Origin: Olivibacter jilunii
GTDB lineage: Bacteria; Bacteroidota; Bacteroidia; Sphingobacteriales; Sphingobacteriaceae
Assembly (NCBI RefSeq): GCF_900607235.1
Contig: NZ_LR027855.1
Coordinates: forward strand, 211,821-275,820
Direction: 5' to 3'
DNA: 64,000 bases
The notes under the pieces were generated by a model. That model was not told the origin of the DNA and ran no database searches. It saw only the letters and a program-made list of their open reading frames with translations. Both the position numbers and the translations under genes were made by a program. How positions within the stretch are numbered: the stretch's first letter is position 1; every line of letters begins with the position of its first letter. This document shows, in pieces, positions 54,365 through 62,609 of the stretch.

Positions 54365-57300
54365 ATGAAACGAAAACTACTTTTATTTTTCGTAGGGCTA
54401 TTCTTTGTGCCAGCCCTCCTCTTGGCACAGGAAAAAACCATCACGGGAAAGGTCACGTCGAAGGTCGACAAACTACCGCTTCCTGGTGTGTCTGTTCTTA
54501 TTAAAGAGACTAACCAAGGGACTAAAACGGATGAAAATGGCCGCTATGCTATCAGTGTTTCAAAAGGGCAAACCCTAATATTCTCTTATATCGGGTTCAC
54601 CCCTCAAGAGATCGCGGTTGGTGATGGCAGCTTAATTGATGTGGTCTTCCAATCGGGCGAAACCTCCTTGGATGAAGTCGTCGTAGTAGGATACGGAACC
54701 CAAAAACGTGCCAACTTGACGGGAGCTGTATCAACCATTGACGTTGAGAAAACAATTGGTCAACGTCCAGTTTCGGATGTCGGTCGGGCTCTTCAGGGCG
54801 CGGCACCAGGCTTAACTGTAACAACTGCGAGCGGTGATCTCGGAAGAAATCCGAAAATACGCTTGCGGGGACTTTCAGGATCGCTGAACGGAGAAGGCGC
54901 CCAACCATTGATTCTAGTGGACAATGTGGAGGTTCAAAACTTACAGATGGTCAATCCGGAAGATATTGAGAATATATCTGTATTGAAAGACGCTGCTTCC
55001 GCTTCTATTTATGGAGCTAGAGGTGCATGGGGTGTAATTTTAATAACCACGAAATCGGGAAAAAAGAACACACCGAACCGTATAACTTACAACAACAATT
55101 TCGGTTGGCAAACCCCTACGCAAACACCCGAGATCGCGGGAGCTGTGGAAGGAGCGGAAATGGTCTTACAGGCCATGCGTCGACAGGCAAACAACCCAAA
55201 TATCAATCAATTTACCGTTCTTGGTATGTCCTACGATGAATTGGGCATACAGAAAATCAGGGATTGGGTCAGCGCGTACGGGGATGGAAAAGGTCTTGAT
55301 GACGAAATGGTAATGGGAAGGGACTTCGAAGTTCGGGACAATAAACTATTCTTTTACCGTCCGTGGGATGTTAATGAGCGATATATGAAAACTTGGACAC
55401 CTCAACAAAGACATAATATAGGCTTTACGGGAGGCGGAGAAAACACTAGTTATAACCTAAATTTAGGCTACCAAAACCAAGATGGGGTTTTGAAAGTTAA
55501 ACCAGATAAATTTGACAGATACAATTTTTCAGTGGGGGTAAACTCAAAAATCAATGATTGGGTAGACGCAAGAGGAAAGGTATTATTCACCAGTACAAAT
55601 ATCGAAACCCCCTTCAGCTTTTCTTCCGCAACCTATGGCCCTTGGTATTATTTGTATAGATGGCCAGCTACGTATCCTTATGGAACTTATGAAGGTAAAC
55701 CATTTAGAAGTGCTTTAACGGAAACAGAGCAGGGGCAAATGAATGAAGACAAAGAACAATTTGCGAGAATTTCAGCAGGCTTAACATTACACCCTTTTGA
55801 AGGCTTTACCATTGATTTCGACTACACATACTCCTCTACTAACCAACATCTAAAGTATATCGGTGGTGGTACATCAGCAATAGATTTCTGGTCCGGAACG
55901 CTTAACTATTTGGAAAACTACCAGTCGCCCGCTTACGATTATGTCCAGTACAACGCTAACTGGAACAATATGAATACTGGAAAGCTATTCGCAACCTACA
56001 ACAAGCAAATAAATGATCACAATTTCAAATTTATAGTCGGTGGTGACGTGGAGTCATTCAAAGAGCAGGAACAACTGTCAAAACGAATGGGAATAGTGGA
56101 TCCTAATTTACCTGAACTCGGATACGCAACGGGCGATCAATTTGCCAATGGAGTCAATCGTCATTGGTCAACCTTAGGTGTGTTTGGTCGAATTAACTAT
56201 GCCTATAAAGACAAATATCTTTTGGAATTAAATGGAAGATACGACGGATCTTCCCGGTTTCCGCTAAATGATCAATACGGCTTTTTCCCCTCTTTATCGG
56301 CAGGATACGTACTTTCAGAAGAGGAATTTTTCAAGCCACTTGCGCCTTATTTCACGTTCTTAAAACTTCGTGGATCTTATGGGTCAATCGGCAACCAAGC
56401 TGTTGTAAGAAGCAGTGATCCCAGTTCATTTTACCCCTTCTTACCTTTAATGACCCCTGCTACTTCAGGATGGTGGATGGGAGATCAAAATATGTTAACA
56501 GTAGGCACCCCATCCCTTGTATCACAAACTCTCACATGGGAAACTGTTACTACGATGGATTTTGGTATCGATTCACGCTTTTTTGATAATAGTCTCGGAT
56601 TCTCTTTCGATTGGTACAAGCGGACAACCAGTGACATGTTAAGCGCTGGTATCACGGTTCCAAGTACACTGGGAGCGGGCGCACCTCGACGGAACTATGG
56701 TGAACTCCAAACAACTGGCTGGGAGCTGGCTATTGACTGGAGTCATACGTTCAGCAATGGTTTACAATTAAATTTAAGCGGAAATTTATCCGATTTTCAG
56801 GAGAAAATTACCAAATTTGCCAACACCACAAATGGGATAAACTCGAACTATCAAGGAAAAACTATTGGCGAAATTTGGGGCTTAGAAACCGATCGTTATT
56901 TTAATGAAGGCGACTTTAACGGTCAAGACGAAAACGGAAAATGGGTATTAAAGGAAGGAATTCCTACACAAGGTCCCTTAAATAGTGTCGAAGATAATGC
57001 CACGTCTTGGTTCCAATTTGGGCCTGGCGATATAAAATATAAAGATTTAAATGGTGACGGCAAAATTGACTTTGGCTCATCCACGCTAGACGATCATGGT
57101 GATTTGAAAGTAATCGGTAATACCACTCCCAGGTACCAATATGGGTTTCGCATTGGTGCTAACTGGAAAGGTTTCGATTTTGATGCTTTCTTTCAGGGAG
57201 TTGGCAAACGTGATTTCTGGGCTTCGGGTCCATTATTCATACCAGGCTATCGCATAGAAGCCTTCTATGCTCACCAAACTGATTACTGGACCCCTGAAAA

Positions 57301-57634
57301 CACGGACGCCTTCTATCCTCGGATTGTGAACACACAACAAAGCAATAATTCATTCAATTTCCGCACACAAACCAAATACCTGCTAGACCTTTCTTATCTT
57401 AGAATGAAGAATATAACCTTCGGGTATACTTTACCCAAAAGCTTAGTACAAAAAATCAAGCTGCAAAATGTAAGAATTTACTTTAGCGGCGAAAATTTAT
57501 TTGAGTTTTCTAATGTAGGAATGCCTATCGATCCCGAAGTTGATTATACCGACGAGCAAACCGATCAAACTTCATTCGGCCGGGTATATCCCTATCGTCG
57601 GACAATTTCTTTTGGGCTACAAGTCACATTATAA
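54365..57634 (+). CDS. SusC/RagA family TonB-dependent outer membrane protein 3
   Basis: 1089 residues. Signal peptide MKRKLLLFFVGLFF...LAQE, CarboxypepD-regulatory-like domain (ITGKVTSKVDKLPLPGV), TonB box region LDEVVVVGYGTQKR, plug with GRALQGAAPGL, VRLRGL-like KIRLRGLSGS, PLILVDNVEVQN and SVLKDAASASIYGARG, then barrel. VVGYGTQ and the SVLKDA-type plug differ from SusC2, so it is not a simple copy. Downstream SusD3 begins 10 bases after its stop. Confidence 0.94.
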   Translation: MKRKLLLFFVGLFFVPALLLAQEKTITGKVTSKVDKLPLPGVSVLIKETNQGTKTDENGRYAISVSKGQTLIFSYIGFTPQEIAVGDGSLIDVVFQSGETSLDEVVVVGYGTQKRANLTGAVSTIDVEKTIGQRPVSDVGRALQGAAPGLTVTTASGDLGRNPKIRLRGLSGSLNGEGAQPLILVDNVEVQNLQMVNPEDIENISVLKDAASASIYGARGAWGVILITTKSGKKNTPNRITYNNNFGWQTPTQTPEIAGAVEGAEMVLQAMRRQANNPNINQFTVLGMSYDELGIQKIRDWVSAYGDGKGLDDEMVMGRDFEVRDNKLFFYRPWDVNERYMKTWTPQQRHNIGFTGGGENTSYNLNLGYQNQDGVLKVKPDKFDRYNFSVGVNSKINDWVDARGKVLFTSTNIETPFSFSSATYGPWYYLYRWPATYPYGTYEGKPFRSALTETEQGQMNEDKEQFARISAGLTLHPFEGFTIDFDYTYSSTNQHLKYIGGGTSAIDFWSGTLNYLENYQSPAYDYVQYNANWNNMNTGKLFATYNKQINDHNFKFIVGGDVESFKEQEQLSKRMGIVDPNLPELGYATGDQFANGVNRHWSTLGVFGRINYAYKDKYLLELNGRYDGSSRFPLNDQYGFFPSLSAGYVLSEEEFFKPLAPYFTFLKLRGSYGSIGNQAVVRSSDPSSFYPFLPLMTPATSGWWMGDQNMLTVGTPSLVSQTLTWETVTTMDFGIDSRFFDNSLGFSFDWYKRTTSDMLSAGITVPSTLGAGAPRRNYGELQTTGWELAIDWSHTFSNGLQLNLSGNLSDFQEKITKFANTTNGINSNYQGKTIGEIWGLETDRYFNEGDFNGQDENGKWVLKEGIPTQGPLNSVEDNATSWFQFGPGDIKYKDLNGDGKIDFGSSTLDDHGDLKVIGNTTPRYQYGFRIGANWKGFDFDAFFQGVGKRDFWASGPLFIPGYRIEAFYAHQTDYWTPENTDAFYPRIVNTQQSNNSFNFRTQTKYLLDLSYLRMKNITFGYTLPKSLVQKIKLQNVRIYFSGENLFEFSNVGMPIDPEVDYTDEQTDQTSFGRVYPYRRTISFGLQVTL

Positions 57635-57644
57635 TCGAAAAGAC

Positions 57645-59351
57645 ATGAAAAAGCACTTATATTTTATTTTATTTCTCCTAACCCTGGGAAGTTGCAAAAA
57701 AGACTTTTTAGAAAAGCTTCCCCTTGACACAGCTACAGACGAAACTTTCTGGACAAGTGAAAGTAATGTAAGACTATTCACTTGGGGCTTTTATCCTTTA
57801 TATTTTAAAGGATACGCAAGTGGTTTCGATTTAAGCTGGGGAGGATATTTCTCGGGTCAATCATTAAATGACGATTTTGCACCGACTAATCCGGCCACAT
57901 TTACCTCAGTAGTGCCACCTAGTGGTGGTGGTTGGTCTTTTGTCAACGTGAGAAAAGCAAATATTCTGATTGATCGTATAAAACGAGTTCCAATGCCTGA
58001 GGAAGCAATAAATCATTGGACGGGTGTGGGTCGATTTTTCCGTGGACTGGAATACGCTAACTTGGTCAAAGCATTTGGCGATGTGCCCTGGTATGATCAG
58101 CCGTTGGATGAAAATGCAGCTGAACTCTATAAACCCAGAGATTCCAGAGTGTTAGTAATGGATAACGTTTTAGCCGATTTTAAGTTTGCGGCTGAACATG
58201 TGCGAACCGAAGATGGAAGTACGGGAGAAAAAGGCTTAATAGTAAATAAAGACGTAGTTTTGGCTTTTATGTCGAGGGTGTTTTTATTCGAAGGCACTTT
58301 TCTCAAATATCACAACATTGATCAGTCTAAAGCGGCCGAATATTTAGAAGCGTCAAAATGGGCTGCCTATGAGCTTATTAATAGCGGAAGATACTCCGTT
58401 AATACAAATTACCGTAATTTGTTTAGTTCGGTAAGTTTGGCAGGAAATCCCGAAATTATACTTTACCGTCAATATGATAAAGCTCAGATAACCCATAGTT
58501 TGATGAGTTATGTTAACAGAGAATCTCAAACGGGCGTTTCAAAGGATTTGATTGAAAGTTATCTGATGAATGACGGTCTACCTATAACACAGTCTTCTAA
58601 GTATAAAGGTGATCAGACCATTCAAAATGTCATGGCCGATCGGGATCCGAGAATCAACGAAACCTTTGCCACACAAATTCGACTAAACGGCGATCCCGCA
58701 TTGAAATATGCAAACTATTCTACGTCTGGCTACATAGTTCACAAGTTTTTAAACGAGTCGCTAAAGGACGCAAACGAAGGCCTCTCTAGTTCAAATATTA
58801 CAGATGCTCCTGTTATACGATATGGCGAGGTTTTGATGAATTATGTTGAAGCATCTGCTGAACTAGGTTCGCTGACTCAAAACGATTTAGACATTTCAAT
58901 TAACGTACTTCGGGACAGACCAGGCATTAATCTTCCACACTTGCAGGTTATAGGAAATTCTCCTGCAGTAAATGGTATCGTGTATGATGATCCCAAACGA
59001 GATCCACAGGTCAGTGGCATATTATGGGAAATAAGGAGAGAGAGACGCATAGAGCTGGCAATGGAAGGCTTTAGGTTAAGCGATTTAAGGCGCTGGAAAA
59101 AACTCGAATATACAGATAATTTCAACAGACCGGACATCAATAGAGGTGCTTGGATCCGCAAAACGGATTATGCGAACCTCTCAAATGTGGTTATTGAGAA
59201 TGGTGCTGAAGAAGGTTATATAATACCTGCGGCAAGACAAGCTTATCGAGCGTTCAACAATGACAAGGTTTATCTCGATCCCATTCCATTGGATCAAATT
59301 AAACTATACGCAGATCAAGGTGTAGAGCTTAAACAAAATCCCGGCTGGTAA
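57645..59351 (+). CDS. RagB/SusD family nutrient-uptake lipoprotein 3
   Basis: 568 residues from the ATG at 57645; the longer frame runs back through the SusC3 end and is not signal-like. Lipobox LGSC near residue 16. TDETFWTSESNVRLF, RGLEYANLVKAFGDVPWYDQ and the C-terminal REIR-type RRERRIELAMEGFRLSDLRRW (in pieces RRIELAMEGF, RLSDLRRW) are SusD hallmarks. It is followed by a hairpin and then the enzyme genes. Confidence 0.92.
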   Translation: MKKHLYFILFLLTLGSCKKDFLEKLPLDTATDETFWTSESNVRLFTWGFYPLYFKGYASGFDLSWGGYFSGQSLNDDFAPTNPATFTSVVPPSGGGWSFVNVRKANILIDRIKRVPMPEEAINHWTGVGRFFRGLEYANLVKAFGDVPWYDQPLDENAAELYKPRDSRVLVMDNVLADFKFAAEHVRTEDGSTGEKGLIVNKDVVLAFMSRVFLFEGTFLKYHNIDQSKAAEYLEASKWAAYELINSGRYSVNTNYRNLFSSVSLAGNPEIILYRQYDKAQITHSLMSYVNRESQTGVSKDLIESYLMNDGLPITQSSKYKGDQTIQNVMADRDPRINETFATQIRLNGDPALKYANYSTSGYIVHKFLNESLKDANEGLSSSNITDAPVIRYGEVLMNYVEASAELGSLTQNDLDISINVLRDRPGINLPHLQVIGNSPAVNGIVYDDPKRDPQVSGILWEIRRERRIELAMEGFRLSDLRRWKKLEYTDNFNRPDINRGAWIRKTDYANLSNVVIENGAEEGYIIPAARQAYRAFNNDKVYLDPIPLDQIKLYADQGVELKQNPGW

Positions 59352-59382
59352 TCGTTAAGCCGATTCCATTTATATAGGCACC

Positions 59383-59423
59383 ATTTCGGCAAAAGATAAA
59401 ATATTTATATCTTTTGCCGAAAT
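59383..59423. terminator. strong hairpin between SusD3 and the enzyme genes
   Basis: ATTTCGGCAAAAGATA (59383-59398) pairs perfectly over 16 bp with 59408-59423 around a 9-base A/T loop. No T tract follows, so it may be a partial terminator, an mRNA processing or stability structure rather than a full stop. Confidence 0.6.
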
Positions 59424-59456
59424 ACCATAAACAGTCCTTAATTAAGAAAAACGTCT

Positions 59457-60704
59457 ATGAAACGCATACAACTTCTCCCCTTTATATTCTCCTTCCTCGC
59501 TCTTTTACATGCATCTTGCACGCAAGGTTCGCAAGGCAAGCGGGATACTAGACAAAAAGAAAGTCGCCAAGCCATTACGAAGGATGAAATTCTTACCGGC
59601 GCTGATCAGCTTGGAGCTTATTTACCATTGCTAAAAGGAAAAAAAGTCGGACTAATGGGCAATCAAACCTCAGTGGTTGGGCCGGATAAAAAGCATCTGG
59701 TAGATGTGCTATTAGAAAACAAGATCGATCTTCGATTTGCATTTGCACCGGAACATGGTTTTAGGGGCAGTATTGAACGTGGTGAGAAGGTCTCCAATGA
59801 GGTAGACGAAAAAACAGGTTTGCCATTATACAGTTTATACGGAAAAAACAAAAAAGCTGACTCCATCGTTAACTCCATCGATATCATGTTATTCGATCTA
59901 CAAGATGTGGGGGCTCGGTTCTATACCTATATTGCATCTATGCATCAGGTTATGCAATTGTGTGCAAACCATGGAAAGAAAATAATCATTTTGGATCGTC
60001 CAAATCCAAATGGAGATCAAGTAGACGGCCCGGTAAGAAAGGATGATAAATTTAAGTCTAATATCAGTTTTCACAAAATAGCAATGATTCATGGCTTGAC
60101 GATCGGTGAATTGGCTCAAATGATCAATGGCGAAGGATGGTTGGACAAAGGAAAAAAATGCGATTTGACCGTTATATCCTTGAAAAACTGGGATCATAAA
60201 ACACCTTACTCATTACCCATAATCCCCTCCCCCAGTCTACCGAACGATGTCTCGGTTCGTTTGTATATGTCTCTTTGCCTCTTTGAGGCTACAGACGTGA
60301 GTGTAGGAAGAGGCACAGATTGGCCCTTTCAGGTATTGGGTTACCCGGATCCTTCCTTCGGCAAATTCACTTTCACTCCGGGCTCCAAGCCTGGTATGAG
60401 TGCCCACGTTGAACAGCAGGATAAAACATGCTATGGACTTGATTTGCGCGATATAGACCCCAAAAGTTCAACTTTTACGCTTAAATACGTATTGGATTTT
60501 TACAAGCTATTTAAAAAAGCAGGTATTGCTGACCAATTTTTCGCTCGCCCCGAATTCTTCAATAAACTGGCAGGCAATGATAAACTCATACAACAAATTA
60601 AGGCCGGTATGACGGAAGATGAGATCAAGGAAAGCTGGAAACCGGAGCTTGAAATCTATAAAAAAATGAGAAAGAAATATCTGCTATATCCGGATTTCGA
60701 ATAG
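59457..60704 (+). CDS. DUF1343 protein, NamZ-type exo-beta-N-acetylmuramidase (GH171) lipoprotein
   Basis: 415 residues. Signal with lipobox HASC near residue 21. The DUF1343 motifs are all visible: GLMGNQTSV, FAPEHGFRG, FDLQDVGARFYTYIA, LDRPNPNGDQVDGP and DVSVGRGTDWPF. DUF1343 includes NamZ, which removes N-acetylmuramic acid from the non-reducing end of peptidoglycan fragments. Activity is inferred from family. Lies 105 bases after SusD3, on the same strand as the downstream phosphoesterase and GH9 genes. Confidence 0.88.
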   Translation: MKRIQLLPFIFSFLALLHASCTQGSQGKRDTRQKESRQAITKDEILTGADQLGAYLPLLKGKKVGLMGNQTSVVGPDKKHLVDVLLENKIDLRFAFAPEHGFRGSIERGEKVSNEVDEKTGLPLYSLYGKNKKADSIVNSIDIMLFDLQDVGARFYTYIASMHQVMQLCANHGKKIIILDRPNPNGDQVDGPVRKDDKFKSNISFHKIAMIHGLTIGELAQMINGEGWLDKGKKCDLTVISLKNWDHKTPYSLPIIPSPSLPNDVSVRLYMSLCLFEATDVSVGRGTDWPFQVLGYPDPSFGKFTFTPGSKPGMSAHVEQQDKTCYGLDLRDIDPKSSTFTLKYVLDFYKLFKKAGIADQFFARPEFFNKLAGNDKLIQQIKAGMTEDEIKESWKPELEIYKKMRKKYLLYPDFE

Positions 60705-60767
60705 CCCCTGTATTAATCGCTCATCATACCCGATGACGTCATCCGGGTGCAAAAACAACTATAAGTG

Positions 60768-62609
60768 ATGAAAAAAATACTCATCCTTCTTTTACTCCTT
60801 TTTGTTGAAAAGACCTATGCACAGGATTTTCATTTTGCACATGTTACCGACACACATGTTGGGAGCGAAACCGGTGCGGAAGATTTAAGAAAAACTGTTG
60901 CAGATATCAATAAAAATAAAGACTTAAAATTTGTAATTGTTTCGGGTGATATTACCGAATTCGGAGCGGATCATGAACTTAAGCTTGCCAAACAGATACT
61001 GGACAGCATAGATATTCCTTATTACGTTGTTCCCGGCAATCACGATGCGAACTGGTCAGAAAGTGGCGGCAATAGCTTCAGGCAGGTTTTCGGTTCAGAA
61101 ACCTTTTATTTCACCCATGGAGGTTATCGATTTGCCGGCACCAATTCGGGACCAAATATGCGCATGGGACCCGGGCAGATACCTAGAGAAAACCTAGTCT
61201 GGCTAGATTCCGTATTAAAACTGAATGACGATTTACCACTGATCTACGTCAATCATTATCCACAGGATTCTTCCCTCAATAACTGGTACGAGGCGATAGA
61301 CCGTATCAAAAAACATAATGTACAACTTTTTCTTTGTGGGCACGGCCACGTCAATAAAGCTTATGATTTCGAAGGTATTCCAGGTGTAATGGGACGTTCG
61401 AACCTACGGGCAAAAAGAAGCACCGGTGGTTATAATATAGTACGCATATCATCCGGCAAAGCTATTTACCAAGAACGAAATCCAGACAGTCTTACTCAAT
61501 CACCCTGGTTAACTATCCTCTTGAAAAACCACCACTTTGAAAGGGACATTGATGTATATCCTCGACCTTCCTATGCTGTGAATGAGAAATTTAAACAGAT
61601 ACAGGAAGTATGGGGTTTCCAAGACCGGAGCGATATAGGCTCAGGGCTTGCCTTGGCTAAAAAAAAGCTGATTACCGGGAATACATCTGGCGAAATATAT
61701 GCCTTAGACGTAAACAGTGGAAAGAAGCTCTGGTCTTTTCAAACGCAGGGAAAAATATACGCCACACCGACCATTTGGAAAGACATGGTAATTGCTGCCT
61801 CATCCGACAGTTATATTTACGGTATCGACTTACGAAACGGGGTGCAAAAATGGAAAATCAAAACAGGTAAAGCCGTGCTAGGATCTCCCGTGGTCCACAA
61901 AGGCATTGCTTATATCGGTGGGTCGGACGGCACTTTCAGAGCCATCAATATCCGCTCGGGTAAAATAAAGTGGTCATTTGAAGGATTAAAAGGCTATATA
62001 TCTGCTAAACCGCTGATTTATCAAAACAAAATTTATTTCGGCACTTGGGGAAATGAGTTTTATGCATTGGATCTAAAAACGGGAAAAACGTGCTGGCATT
62101 GGAGCAATGGAGCCTCAAACAGAATGCTGTCGCCAGCTGCCTGCTATCCTGTAGGCGCCAATAACCGCATCTTTATTGTCGCTCCCGATCGTTATATGAC
62201 AGCGCTCGACGCAACTAAGGGAACAGTAATCTGGAGAAAAAAAATGGATAATTACCGTGTCCGTGAAAGCATTGGACTTTCGGCAGATCGTTCAATGGTA
62301 TATGCCAAGACAATGGACGGGCAGCTCATCGGTGTATCGACAAAGGCTCATGATTTGCGAATCGTTTGGCAATCGTCCCTTCAATTACCTTACGAGTTGG
62401 CCCCTACAGCTATTGAGGAGTCGAATAATATCGTCTGGGTTCCAAGCAACTCCGGATTGTTAACGGCCATTAAACGCCAAGATGGAAAACTTATTTGGCA
62501 GCATAAAATTTCCAATTGTTTGATAAATCCTTTGTTGCCGTTAGACAAAAAACATATCGTAGTCAGTACAATGGACGGAAAAATTGTAAAATTAAGCGTT
62601 AGAAGATGA
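60768..62609 (+). CDS. secreted metallophosphoesterase fused to a PQQ-like beta-propeller
   Basis: 613 residues. Signal peptide (to about YAQD, residue 20). The N-terminal half is a calcineurin-like phosphoesterase with metal motifs VTDTHVG, SGDITEFG, PGNHDAN, NHYPQDS and CGHGHVNKAY (about 25-210). From about 270 to the end are PQQ/WD-like repeats, each with an A-L-D/I-x-x-x-G-K-x-x-W core (YALDVNSGKKLW, YGIDLRNGVQKW, YALDLKTGKTCW). Substrate unknown. It overlaps the GH9 gene by four bases (ATGA), and starts at the ATG after a GTG. Confidence 0.88.
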   Translation: MKKILILLLLLFVEKTYAQDFHFAHVTDTHVGSETGAEDLRKTVADINKNKDLKFVIVSGDITEFGADHELKLAKQILDSIDIPYYVVPGNHDANWSESGGNSFRQVFGSETFYFTHGGYRFAGTNSGPNMRMGPGQIPRENLVWLDSVLKLNDDLPLIYVNHYPQDSSLNNWYEAIDRIKKHNVQLFLCGHGHVNKAYDFEGIPGVMGRSNLRAKRSTGGYNIVRISSGKAIYQERNPDSLTQSPWLTILLKNHHFERDIDVYPRPSYAVNEKFKQIQEVWGFQDRSDIGSGLALAKKKLITGNTSGEIYALDVNSGKKLWSFQTQGKIYATPTIWKDMVIAASSDSYIYGIDLRNGVQKWKIKTGKAVLGSPVVHKGIAYIGGSDGTFRAINIRSGKIKWSFEGLKGYISAKPLIYQNKIYFGTWGNEFYALDLKTGKTCWHWSNGASNRMLSPAACYPVGANNRIFIVAPDRYMTALDATKGTVIWRKKMDNYRVRESIGLSADRSMVYAKTMDGQLIGVSTKAHDLRIVWQSSLQLPYELAPTAIEESNNIVWVPSNSGLLTAIKRQDGKLIWQHKISNCLINPLLPLDKKHIVVSTMDGKIVKLSVRR

